Source: Coriaria nepalensis | Taxonomy: Eukaryota > Streptophyta > Magnoliopsida > Cucurbitales > Coriariaceae | NCBI GenBank assembly: GCA_027186245.1 | Contig: CP114493.1 | Span: forward strand, 6,145,501 to 6,209,500 | Direction: 5' to 3' | Length of the DNA: 64,000 bases | Shown here: positions 1 through 11,446 of the stretch, piece by piece | Layout: every line of letters begins with the position of its first letter | Numbering within the stretch: the stretch's first letter is position 1 | Position numbers and translations under genes: made by a program | The notes under the pieces: model-generated | The model's input: only the letters and a program-made list of their open reading frames with translations | Told to the model about the DNA's origin: nothing | Database searches by the model: none

Positions 1-302
1 CAAGCATTCATGTCACAAGTTTGTCATCATTAAAAGGAACGTTAGATCCGGTTAAATTGATTACTGGAGTTGCACGTGATTGGATCCAAGAAGAGGATGG
101 AGTTTGTTATCATTCAGCTCGTTAGTAGTTAGTCACAGTGCATTGTTGTAAAGTTTGCGACCTCGGCTTGTAATTAGAGGTTGATTTTCCTCGAAGAAAT
201 CCTCCAACTCAGAATAAAGTTTTGTGATTTTCTTTCTTGTTCCGTGTTTGTAATCGATTCTAAAAGAGATCGTTATATAATCCATCTCACAAATCTATGT
301 AA
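1..302. other. Flank upstream of PPR relic, no gene seen
   Basis: No open frame with recognisable homology is visible. The stretch around 120-290 (a TTGTAAAG-like start, then T-rich sequence) has the feel of the 3' part of an LTR. No second copy, primer-binding site or polypurine tract is in the window, so this is only an impression. The PPR homology starts abruptly at about 303, so this sequence may have replaced the 5' end of that gene. Confidence 0.3.
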
Positions 303-2319
303 GCAACACTCTTTTGATCTTATATGGAAAAAGTGGTAGTCTGAACAATGCACTCCAACTGTTCGACGAAATGCCTCAGAGAAACGTAGTTACATGGATC
401 ACGATGATTACTGCTCATGTTCAAAGTGGGTCTTGTGGGAAAGGATTACAATTGCTAAAGCGAATGCTTGAAATGGGTGTAAGACCAAATCAGTATACTT
501 TATCTATCACCATTAGAGCTTGTATTTCTCTTGGTTTTCTAGATTTAGGCCTGCAAATTCATGGTTTGATGGTTCGGTTAGGGCTCGAGAAAGATGAGTT
601 TGCTGGGAGTTCTCTTATGGACGTGTACCTCAAGACTGGTACCAATCTTCATGATGCATATTTTGTGTTTCTAGATCTGAAAAGCAAAGATTATGTTCAT
701 GGTTTGCTCAAGGTTTGTAGATTGTTAATCGAGGTGAAGCAAATTCACTGCCTAGCGTTGAAATTTGGACTTGGAAGTTGATATTGTGGTAGGGAGTGCT
801 TTAGTGGATTCATATGGGAAATGTGCAGATATGGATTTGGGGTTTAGGGTTTTAGACTCCATGGAAAGATGAGACGGATTTGTTTGGAGCTCTATTATCT
901 CAGGTTTTACAAGAAACGGTAGAGGAAATGAAGGTGTTGTTTTGTTTAAGGAAATGTGCAGAAAAGGAATGAGACCTCATGAACATGTCTTATAGGGTCC
1001 CTTAAAAGCTTGCGTAGAGATTCGAGACTTGAACATGGGAAGTCAAGTCCATTCTCAAATGATTAAAAATGGATACTCGAAAAATTGTGTTATTGCAAGT
1101 GTTCTTTTAACACCCTGCAGGATTCTAACAAAATGGATGAGGCAGAGAAGTTGTTTAGAAGATTAGAAAACAGAGATCTTGTTGCATGGAATTCAATGAT
1201 ATTGGATTATGCACAAATGGAAGAAGAAACATGTGCCTATTGTCTCCAATTATTCAGAGTACTATACAAAACAAAGTTCAAGCCTGATTCAGCCACTCTA
1301 ATAGCTGTTCTAAAATCTTGCCAAAGCAAATCGCATTTAATATCAGGTATGCAGATTCATTCTGTGATATAAAATCAAGCCTTAGTCAGGAAACTCCTGT
1401 TGCAAACTCTGTAATTCATATGTATTCAGAATGTGGAGCAGTAGATGATGCTTATAAAGCGTTTAACAACACAATTTACAAAGATGTAGCCTCATGGAGT
1501 TCTATCATTGGAACTTATCAACAGAACGGCTTTGAATCTGAAGCTTTATGGCTTAGCAAAGAAATGCTGGCTAATGGCGTTAATTTAACAACTTATAGCC
1601 TCCCATCTTGCCTGGCAGCAATCTCAGAACTTGCAGCTGTAGATCTAGGTAAACAATTCCATGTTTTCATCTTCAAGCTGGGTCTTCATAAAGATGTCAA
1701 TGTAGGGAGTTCTATAATGGATATGTATGCAAAATGCGGAAATATGGAAGACTCTAGAAAAGCTTTCGATGAACAAGAGAAGCCTAATGAAGTAACTTTT
1801 AATGCTATGATATCTGGATTAGCATAGCATGGCAAAGCAATGGAAGCAATTGAGCTTTTTAATGAGATGGCGAAGATGAGTTTAGTTCCTAATAAAGTTT
1901 CTTTCTTGGCCATCCTATTAGCTTGTACCCATGTTGGTTTTGTAGAACAAAGTTTATACTTCATTAATTTGATGAGTCGCGAATTCGGTATTGAACCAGA
2001 ATCAGATCATTATTCTTGCTTGGTAGATGCATATGATCGAGCAGGGAGGCTAGACGATGCATATAGATTGTTGGAGAATAAGGTAAGTGTTTCTGCATCG
2101 AGAACATTATTAGTTGCTTGTAGAAACTATGGGAACCTAAAAATTGCAGAGAAATGTGCAAGGAAGATAGTAGAGATTAGTCGTAATGATCATGCTTCAT
2201 ATGTACTTTTGTCAAATTTATATTGCAAGGAGAGAAAATGGGACGAAGTAAGAAATTTGAGGCAGAAAATGGCAGAGATTGGCTTGAGGAAAGATCCCGG
2301 AAGCAGCTGGTTGATATGA
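303..2319 (+). pseudogene. PLS-class pentatricopeptide repeat (PPR) gene, truncated and frameshifted
   Basis: PPR proteins of this class bind organelle RNA, often for editing. Repeat motifs are clear: LFDEMPQRNVVTWITMI near 360-410, VGSALVDSYGKCADM near 790-835, LFRRLENRDLVAWNSMI near 1150-1200, MDMYAKCGNMEDSRKAF near 1720-1765, and an E-type tail ending LRKDPGSSWLI at 2319. The reading frame is broken many times. It shifts frame near 770-785, has stops inside repeats near 872 and 992, shifts between about 1110 and 1380, and has an in-frame TAG at 1825-1827 after which the same frame continues to 2319. The 5' end is missing: the homology begins inside a repeat and is preceded by stops, with no start codon or targeting peptide. 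The E domain stops early. It cannot encode a full PPR protein. Confidence 0.85.
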
Positions 2320-2563
2320 TGATTCTTGTTATTGTACATTTAGATGTAAGGAAGAGAACTTTTGCATGGATAAAGAAGGGAATTCTTCAGACCAAATCTA
2401 TATTATTTCTAAACATCATGTCTGTTACATACAGAGCGGTAAAACAAGAAGACTTCCATTCTTCCTTCTCATGACCTTTTTCAAATTCTACAAAAATGTA
2501 ACAGAAGCAATGAACTACAACAGCAGAAGTTGGGAAAAAAATAATGAATGAATGAATAAGGAA

Positions 2564-4286
2564 TCATATAAAATCTAATGACTGTCTACTATTAAGATTC
2601 GCTCCAATAAGAGATTCAATATTTCCATTGAGAACAGAATTCAAGTCGGACAATTGGATGCCGGTTTTTATATCATGTACAAACTTGTAAGGGTGAAACA
2701 CATACCTCCTAGTCTCCTTGTCCCACGCTTCTACTATATCATCTCTCTTTATGCTACTTACACTTGAAACACCCTGTTCCAGAGCAATCACAAGAAGTTT
2801 GGCCTTTAACCGGTTTAGGGCTTTCATCTTGTTCGCAAATTGACTTCTTTCCCCTGAACATAGTACAAAGATCACCATTCTTCCTCTTTTCTTCTTCTTA
2901 TTTATTTACTTGGGTGGGGGGGGGGGGGGGGGTTATAGGTAGAACAAGTACCTGAGGACTGGACAGTAATGCCTGTGGGGACATGCTGAATGCAAACCAT
3001 AGGTTGTGTTCTGCTATGATCTTCTCCGGTCAATGAGGGCGAGGAGATCATTAAATCCTCATCATCAACATGAAATTCTGAGGACGACTCCAGAAATAGT
3101 GGAATGACATCTACGGATGCTGAGCTGACCTGCATTGATTTGACCATTTGCAGAAGATGATCACATGGTCTAATATTTCCAAGTGAAAAAGATAATGTAA
3201 GGACATGAGGTAACAATTGCAACTACCTCATCCAATGTGGATTCATTCTTGGAATATGCTATCATGTAATGAATACCCTTCTCCCCAGAAAGATACCCGT
3301 ATGCAAATTTGAATTCAAACTCTAGAGTAAGCGAAACAATGCCACCATTCTCAGAAGAATACTTCTCAACAACCCTTGCTTCATAACCTTGCTTTTTGGC
3401 CCATTTTGTATACATGTCAAGGAGCTTCTCCACCCACATCTGGATTTGGGGAAGAGAAAAATGTGAAGGCTATCATCCCAAAATGGGTCTTTCAACAAAT
3501 CTACTAAAAACATACCGCAGAGTAAATGCCTTGAGATCCAGCTTTGATGATTAGACATGCCCCTTCTGCATCATAAGGTCCCTTAAGAAGTTTGGATGTC
3601 TCATACTTATCTAAAAACTTGGATACATCCAAAGATGCATCGTATGCTTGCTTAAATAGCCCGAAATTGATAGCGTCCATTTCTGACAGCTGTTTGATCA
3701 GCTTTGCTTCTTCAGCCTGCAGAAAATTACCCAGAAAAGTCATTAAATAATAAATACCATATTACAAGTTCAAGTTCAAGTTCAAGTTCATTTCGGAAAA
3801 ATCTAGGAAAGCTTTAAAATGGAAAAACAACCTTAAATGTTAGGTCTTTAAGAGCATCAACCGTTTTAGCACTATCAGCCAACTGGTTAAGAATCTCATT
3901 AGATTTAGCAGGGTCGTCCCACAAGTTATAATCCCTAACCAGTTCTTCTCGCTCGATCCGTCTCGCTTCTTCGAGTTGCAGTGCTGCTGGTGCCAGCATC
4001 TCAGCTCGCAGAACTGCATCTTCGATCTTCTTTCTCAATGAAAATAGCCCTAAGAGGAAAATTCCATAATCAGTTTCAACCTGCAGCCAGAGAGAGAGAG
4101 AGAGAAGGGAAATAAGGACATACCGAGTTGTTTGTAGACTCCGTTCTTGTCATCAACGGAATGGGAAGCACGAATTCTGGAAAAAATAAGCGGCAGAAAT
4201 TGTGCTTGTGATTTTGAGGAAAAAGGAGCTCCTCTGCTTGTATTCACTTTGCTTAGAGAAATGTGGTGGGAAGCCAGTTTCGTCAT
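2564..4286 (-). CDS. PRFB3: Peptide chain release factor-like PrfB3, chloroplastic
   Basis: This is a derived class-I release factor homologue. In Arabidopsis it acts in the plastid by protecting the 3' end of petB mRNA rather than terminating translation. I read six exons: 4124-4286, 3832-4049, 3516-3716, 3227-3439, 2952-3129 and 2564-2853. All junctions are GT-AG and the total is 1263 nt, giving 420 residues, close to the Arabidopsis length as I remember it. The N-terminus is Ser/Lys/Arg-rich like a transit peptide. The release-factor core is recognisable (GYLSGEKGIHYMIAYS; IQHVPTGITVQSSGERSQ). The catalytic GGQ is absent: the expected site reads SLTGEDHSRTQPMVCIQHV. No SPF stop-codon-recognition tripeptide is seen in domain 2 either. 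Both losses fit PrfB3 and argue against a PrfB1/PrfB2-type factor. The frame is intact throughout. Confidence 0.9.
2916..2932. repeat. Poly(G) run in the last PRFB3 intron
   Basis: Seventeen consecutive G on plus, hence a C tract in the transcript. It lies inside the intron 2854-2951, upstream of the 3' splice site. Confidence 0.9.
3765..3790. repeat. (CAAGTT)n hexanucleotide microsatellite in a PRFB3 intron
   Basis: Just over four perfect copies of CAAGTT lie in the intron between PRFB3 exons 2 and 3. Confidence 0.9.
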
Positions 4287-4344
4287 TACTATAGAGTCTA
4301 GGGAGAAGAGAGTGGGAACCGTAAGCGCACACGTGTTGTAGCTT

Positions 4345-5313
4345 CTGGTTCCTCCTGCAGTACCTTATCCTCTAACTCCGCTCCCTCTGTAAGAATGGCG
4401 ACCTCAAGCTTGTCAAATGACTTTCCCGTTTTAGATAAACTCTGTTTTTTAAAGCCTCGTCGTGGGTCCGAAACAGCAAATTATAATTTGTCCGGAATGT
4501 TTAGTGATGAGTGGATAAGTAGTAAATAACAAACTGCATATATCATCATCAGGCAGATGAATTATGCAAAATTGTCACAAATGACATTACCTGATAGAGT
4601 TCATAGAGTAAAGTTATGAGCAACGTGACCTCCAAAGAAGTAATAGTAAATATTAGTCAATACTTTTGATTAAAATAATAATTTATTAATAAATTAAATT
4701 CATTATATTATTTTTATTAAATAAATATTATTTAATAAAATTATTTTATATTAATTCTAAATAAATATGAATTTTATTAAAATATTAAACGAATAAATTT
4801 TTAAAAAATATATATAAAAATCATCTATAAATTATATATATATATATTTATATAAATTCAATCATACTTTTTTTTATATAAATGATTTAAAATATATTTG
4901 TTACTAAAGAATTTATTTTACAGATTAATCTTTTATTATAATATTGTCATAATATATATTATTAATTTTAGATAATTAGTGAAATAGTTCAAAATATGAT
5001 TTATTATAAAAGAAGTTTATTTTATCAAATATATTTGTGCTCTTATATTATTCAATTAAATAATTTCTGATTGTTTGTTTATAATGGAAAACATATATTG
5101 AGTTATAATTATGAATTAAAGTGAGAATAGTAGAACGAAACTTAAAAGAGATTCATGATTTCTTAGCACTCTTATTATTATTAATTAATTTTGTTATTGG
5201 GTTCTTAATTATCTAATTATATATTTTTTTTATCAATTATCATCGAGTACTTTAATTCGTTAATTCTTATATATAGTAACTAGCACAAGTATATTTTGAA
5301 CGTAATCAAAATT
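4345..5313. other. AT-rich intergenic sequence, probably including a decayed LTR
   Basis: Sequence beyond the PRFB3 start, with very high A+T from about 4650. No ORF with homology is seen. Because a gypsy-type primer-binding site lies at 5314, the sequence just upstream is probably what remains of that element's 5' LTR. I could not define its ends because no partner LTR is recognisable. Confidence 0.5.
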
Positions 5314-5326
5314 TGGCGCCGCTATC
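5314..5326 (+). other. Gypsy primer-binding site
   Basis: TGGCGCCGCTATC matches the start of the usual Athila/Tat-type primer-binding site TGGCGCCGTTGCC, apart from changes near its end. It marks the boundary between the former 5' LTR and the internal region. Confidence 0.7.
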
Positions 5327-6029
5327 AAGAAAACATAATAAATATAAGAAGGTTTAGTGATATTATCGTAAAACGGGAACTTTATTCCTTTTTTTTTGTA
5401 TAAATTTATTTATATTTTATTCTTTTAAAAAAAACATTCAGGTTTTTTGTTTTATTTTATTTAGTTTAGATTAGGTTGTTGTTAGTTTATCATTTTCGAG
5501 TTCAGATTTTTTTTTTTTTTCATATTTTGTTAGTGTTACTTTAGGTTAGTTCTTGGACATGCCGGATTTTATAGGAAGTTCTTACAAAAATTTTCTACGA
5601 TAGCCAGACAATTATGTTATCTCTTTGTAAAAGCTGATGAGTTCAAATGGAGTAAAGAGTTTGAGGATGCGTTCTGACCCATCCGTGAAGGATATGGAGG
5701 GTGTTGAAAATGTAGTAGTAGATCACTTGTCTCGTCTAGGGTTCAATGATTCAGCTATGCCCTGCCTATTCGCGATGAATTTCCTGATGAACATTTGTTT
5801 GCTGCTACCCAAATCACATAGTATGCATATATTGTTAATTATTTTGTGTCTAGTGAAGTTTTGTCCACTTGAAGTGCACATGATAAATGTGTTTCTAGTT
5901 GATGTAAGAAATTTATATTAGGCTGATTCTTATCTATTCAAATATTGCCTTGATCAAATTATGAGACGATGCATTCTAGAGAGTGAAGTGGATAATGAGT
6001 TAAACTTTTGTCATATTTCAACTTTTGGT

Positions 6030-6402
6030 TAGGGTTGTGCAAAAATATCAATATCCTCCATGATTGCCCGATCCGCCAGCTGGCGGAGCGGATATGACGA
6101 TAATTTCTCAATTTATTTTTAGGCAGGCGAGTATCTGTCCCATCACTTTATCTGGTAGATAGAGGATATTTATCTGGCAGATAGATGATATTTATTTGCC
6201 TATATTTAATTAAAAAAAGAAAAGAAAACCTTATTTCAATAATAATAAAAAAAGTAGGCGGGTGGATAACCGCCATATCCGTCTGCTCCATGGTGAAGTA
6301 GAGTGGGTGGATATCATTTTATTTCAAATTTAAGTGGGCATTAGTTAAAGTGGCGGATATAGCGGATAACGGATATTTGTATCCGCCATTTGCACAAGCA
6401 TA
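6030..6402. mobile_element. hAT-type MITE inserted in the gypsy integrase
   Basis: The termini TAGGGTTGTGCAAA (6030-6043) and TTTGCACAAGCATA (6389-6402) are inverted repeats of one another, 11 of 14 bases. They are flanked by an 8-bp target duplication with one mismatch: CTTTTGGT (6022-6029) and CTTGTGGT (6403-6410). TIRs of this kind with 8-bp duplications are typical of hAT elements. The 373-bp body has no coding potential. It contains many direct and inverted copies of a GGATATCCGCC-like motif. Reading across the excised position restores the gypsy integrase protein, which confirms the insertion boundaries. Confidence 0.8.
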
Positions 6403-7179
6403 CTTGTGGTGATTATTTTTCTATTAAGAAAATAGATGTTAAAATTTTACAATTTGATCTTTGTTGCCCTACCTTGTTTTAAAACGCAAACATTTTTTTT
6501 TGTTTTTGCGATATATGCCAAAAGTTAGGTGCCTTCTCTTGCCGCCACATGATGACTCTTAATCTGATTCGAGTAATAGAAATATTTGCTTGTTTGGGGA
6601 TATGTTTTATGAGACGATTTTCATATTCTTTTAGTTATTCATATATTTTTCTTATTATTGATTATGTGTCAAAGTGGATAGAAGTCGTGGCTTGATGTAC
6701 TAATGATAATACCATTATTGCTAAGTTCTTAAAAGAAAATATATTGTCTAAGTATGGTATGCCACATGTAATTTTTAGTGATCAAGGGACACATTTTTGT
6801 AACTCTTCTTTTGAAACTTTGATGTGTAGGTAATGGTCATTCATAAAGTTTCCACTGCTTATCCTTCTCAAGCCAATAGACAAGCTAAATTGGCAAATCA
6901 GAAAAGCTTATTATTGGAAAAGAAGGTTAATAATCTTAACCGCAAGGATTGGTCTTTACGTATTTTTGACGCGCTTTGGGCACATATCACACTACATATA
7001 GAATTATATTTGGGATGTCTCACTACTGACTTATTTTTGGAAAAGCTTATTATTTACCCGTCGAACTTTAGCATAAAGCATATTGGGTTGTTAAGGCTCT
7101 TAATTATGATTTTAGTCTTGCAGGTATCCAACGAAGTTACAATTGTCTGAAATAGAGGAGCTTATTATGCTTCAGTAGA

Positions 7180-10100
7180 AGAATAGGCAACATATCGTTG
7201 TTTCTTTGAGCTCCAAAAAATTAGTGATGACCCAAGCATGACATTGTATGCTAATGTAGACATTCGATCATTAAGGTTTCCCACCTAATTCGCATCGAAA
7301 TAAGCATGAAGAGTGATAAGCTCATACTTTTGAAAAACTACACCATGAAAATAGTGTTTTTGAGATATTGAAGTAGGTGCTTGGTGGCAGACCAATGTTT
7401 TTGAGTTAGGTGATGCATAAATTGTGACAACTTATTCATGGCGAAGGAAATATCCAGTCGAGTGAGCAAAAGACATTGCAGAGCACTAATAACTCGTTGA
7501 TACTTAGTGACATCAACACTTGTTGACCCATTCATAAGCTTCAAGAGGATAATGGTAAATAAAGGTGTTTGAACATTCTTAGCTACCCCCATTTTAGTCA
7601 TATCTAATAAGTCCCTGATGTATATTTATGTTGAAATAAAATTAAACCAGTAGATGTTGAAATAATCTCAATACTAAGGAAAAAATTCAGATGACCCATG
7701 TCTTTAAATGAAAATTATGTATCAAAGTCGGGTAATACTACTATTCACAAACCTTATGCAATTTCCATTGATAACAAAATCATCTACATATACTAAAAAA
7801 TAGAATGTGATAGTAGTTATTCAATATATGAACAATAAGGAATCAACCTTTGAATTCACAAAACCAAACACAAGTCAAGCAGCCCGCACAACAAAGGACC
7901 ATGCACGAGGCACTTACTTCAACCCATATAAAAAATGATTTAACTTACATACATAGTTGGGATGAGTGCTATCAGAGAATCCCGGAGGCTGCCACATGAA
8001 CACTATTTTAGTGAGTTCTCCATGAAAAAATACATTATTTACATCCCTTTAGTGGAGAATCCACCCCTGCATAACAACTAATGTTAGAACTGTTCTTATT
8101 GGTGTTGGTTTCACCATTGGGCTGAAATTCTCCTTGTACTCAATCCAAGACCGTTATGTGAATCATTTTACCACAAGTCTCACCTTATACCTATCAATTA
8201 AACCATCAAAGTTATATTTAACATATAATATCCATTTACACCCAATAATATTATATCCTATTAGTTTAGGAACCAACGGCTAAGTACCATGATTCATGAT
8301 TGATGTGAGTTCATCAATCATGAATCATGGTTGATCGAGTTGATGTGAATTGATCGAGAATTGCATTACTAACACAAGTATTCTCTATAGAAAGAGGTAA
8401 GGGGTGTTTGGTCATAAGATGAATAGATTTGAGTTTATGAATACCATTCCTAGCGCGAGTTTGCATTTTGTGAGTTCAATCACACATATTTGGTGGAGCG
8501 AGATTAAGGGCTGATTCTATAAATTGAGAGGAAGGTGAGGATTAATTGCAATCGATATTATTAAGTAGTGAAGAGGAAAGAGTTATCGCAGTTTGTGAAG
8601 GTAAAGTATGAAGGCTAAATGGAGAGGAATGTGTAGAGCTAGAATTAAAATGAGAGGAGGATAAAGAAATATCCAAAGAATGTGAGCTTGAAGGAGTCCC
8701 TTGTAAAGTTATCCTCATTGCAGCTCCTAGTAGTGTCATGTGTGGTGGCCCACTTGCATCCATGGAGGACACAAATGAAGATAGAGCTTGGGTAAAAGAT
8801 GAGGCAAAAGAAAATTATGTCTCATCACATATAACATGATGGGCCATATAGTGGGATTTAGTGATTAAGTTCTCATAATGATATGCACTCTGAGAATTTT
8901 AGTAACCAAAAAAAAAAAAAAAAACTTGAGCAGGCTTTTTCTTGAAGCTTACTAGTGTTAGATGGCCTTGTTAAGGGAAAACAATAGCAGCCAAAAGTTT
9001 TCAATTTTAAATAATTTAGCTTTATTTTAAAGAGTAATTCAAAAGGTGATTTTAGGCCCCCAAGTATTTAGGTGGGCATTTGATTTATTAAAGTACATTG
9101 TTGTTTGAAATACATATGGCCAGTAAGATCGAGGTAAAGACGCTTCAATCAGAAGAGTTAAACCAGTTTCAATTAAATGATAATGGCGACATTCAGAGAT
9201 CTCATTTTGTTAAGGTGTATGAGAGGCAATTATATAGTGGCTAATTCCATGAAGAGCTAAATAAGATTTTAAGGCAATATCCCTACCCTCCCCCTCCCCC
9301 CCCCCAAATTATCAAAATATAGTGACTTAATTTTTTGATTAAATCATTTTTTCGACCAAATGCTTAAATTGGGAAAAGATTCAGCTTACACTTGATTGGT
9401 GGGAATATGATAAAGCCATATATATTTATTGAAATGGTCAATGAAAATATAATATTTTGAAATATCAATATCTTCAATTTGAGTGGGACCTTAAACATTA
9501 CTATAAACTAATTCAAGTGGATGTTGGTTTGTGAAGCTATTTTGACGAAAATGGTGCTTATGAGCTTTATTCAAACAACAAAACGTACCATAATTAATTT
9601 GAAGATGCATTTGTAGGTAAATCAAAGGCATTACCTAAATATTGACAATACGGGATGAGAGGTGACCAACACAATTATGTCATTCATTAACGGAAGTGCG
9701 CTCATGAACACATGCTACCACAGGTTACTTTACGGAACTAATGGACATCGGAAAGGGATAAACTTTGTTCTCACATTCTCCTTGGATTAAAATCGCTCTC
9801 GTATTTCAATCCTTCACATAAAAACAAGTTGGGTGAAAATATATAAAAACGTCATTTTGCTTAGTGAAATGATGAGCATAATTTTTTTAAAAAAATTCAG
9901 GGACATATACAGTTTTATGAATCTGGAAAATACATTTGGGAGATTTAAATTCTAAATAACCTATGTAAAAGATAGGCAAACCAGATCCATCACCAAGATT
10001 AACCTCATCGGTACCATCATACTCATAATTAATGGTGATAATAGAGAGATATTTGATTATGTTATGCGAGGCCCCAAAATCAACAAGCCATTTTTTCCTT

Positions 10101-10850
10101 AGGCATTACGGTAAAAGCACGATCTGCAAGGACTTCAGTACTTGAAATTTTGGGACAACGCTTGACCATGTGACCAAAAGAGCCACAAAATTGACACTTA
10201 GATGTAGTGGCCCAATTTTGATTGTGGGTTTGCTTCTTATTCTTTCCATCAGAATAATACTTGGTTTGGGCTAAAAACTTGTTAGAAAAAAAGGGTTTGT
10301 AATTGAGCAGCCCACGTGAGAAATAATCAACATTTTTTTTCTTTTTGTAAGTATAATTAACAATGACAATGGAATTTTGATTTGACACCTCTTGCCACCG
10401 CATATATGCTTCATGCCCGACTAACAAATCATAAAGCTCCTCAAAGCTTAGAGAAGTCTCCCTAGCACGGATAAGACTTGCAATTTCTCGATAATCATAA
10501 CCTAAACCCTACAAGACATAAAGTGTGAGATCATCATTGGTTAAGGGGCAATCAATAAGGACAAGTTCATTGACGATGTATTTGATAGAGGGAAGGAAAT
10601 TGGTAACCGGTTGATTTCTCCATTGAGTAAGGGTGAGTTCTTCCTTCAATTGAAAACCTTAGGTCCTCGATTTGCTAGCATATAATTTCTTCAATTTCTC
10701 CTATACATCATGGGAAATGGTAGATGTAGCAATCAGATGCTTGATAGCCATTGAAACTGAGGAAAGTAGGGCACTAAGAAAAAGCTTGTCCTGACGGATC
10801 TAGTAGTTGCGGGTGATAGAAGTTGTGGTGAGTGTAATGGTAGTGGATAC
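7180..10850 (-). mobile_element. Ty1/copia retrotransposon remnant
   Basis: Read on minus, the gag-pol order runs from high to low coordinates. Gag: a stretch DKLFLSALLSSVSMAIKHL near 10730-10795 and a zinc knuckle CQFCGSFGHMVKRC (CX2CX4HX4C) near 10150-10200. Reverse transcriptase: the YVDDFVINGN active-site box near 7760-7795. RT/RNase H: TKYQRVISALQCLLLTRLDI and ISFAMNKLSQFMHHLTQK near 7390-7510. RNase H ends with [16 protein letters not shown] near 7170-7215. Many stops and frameshifts interrupt the frame, so it is dead. No LTR was recognised at either end. On the low side it abuts the gypsy remnant, and beyond 10,870 the sequence becomes plain AT-rich DNA. Confidence 0.85.
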
Positions 10851-10869
10851 AGCTGGACACTTAACCAAT

Positions 10870-11446
10870 GACAGTTTTTTTCTTCGGAAATCATTTTGTA
10901 TATTAAAACATTTCTATTAATATAAGATCTTATTTAGCTAAATAATATTTTATAATATTTTTTACAGTTTATTTATAATTTTAATTGTTAATAGTACTAA
11001 CTTTTAATTTATTAAATAATTATTATTAAAAACGTTAATAATATACAAACATGTATTATAGTGTTAATATTTTACTAATCACTTTAAAACTTTTTGTATT
11101 TAATTTTTTTTAAAAGGGCAAATCTTCGAGCTCACAGGTCGACACGGGCTCATAGGTCGAAACAGACACATTGACCGAAATGGATCCACGGGCTGTCACG
11201 GACTTACGAACCGATACGGTATATTTATGACCCGTTACTGCATTCATACCATGCCATATTTTTATTTTTAGGCACAAATATAGACACAACATGAGTCATG
11301 TCATACCAAACAGAGCGCGACATATTTCATACCGTGCCTAAACCATATTTTATTGGGCCGGAGTAGTACGAATCGCCATCTCAACCTTTACGTATCTTAA
11401 CCTATAGATTAGATATGTAAAATAATAATATAGAATTTCAGATGTA
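10870..11446. repeat. AT-rich stretch followed by a GC-richer degenerate repeat
   Basis: 10,870-11,110 is AT-rich with nothing recognisable. About 11,115-11,375 is GC-richer and built from related words (CACGGGCTCA, CATACCGTGCC, TGACCCGTTAC). This resembles the noncoding repeats with 'GGCACGACACGG'-type words that are dispersed in many plant genomes. No TIR or target duplication could be fixed, so its class is open. Confidence 0.4.

Larger units (their letters stand above)
5314..7175 (+). mobile_element. Ty3/gypsy retrotransposon remnant (Athila/Tat-like), internally deleted
   Basis: A primer-binding site typical of this lineage (TGGCGCCGCTATC) is at 5314-5326. About 300 bp later the sequence is already in the end of RNase H (ENVVVDHLSRLGFNDSA, 5700-5760), so gag, protease and most of reverse transcriptase are missing. 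Integrase follows in pieces: HISTFG / DYFSIKKIDVKILQF on either side of a MITE at 6030-6402, then YVSKWIEVVA-like and SDQGTHFCNSSFE-like stretches (6665-6815), VIHKVSTAYPSQANRQAKLA (6834-6893) and NRKDWSLRIFDALWAH (6938-6985). It ends near QLSEIEEL at about 7165, where a minus-strand copia element begins. Stops and frameshifts make it inactive. Confidence 0.85.
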
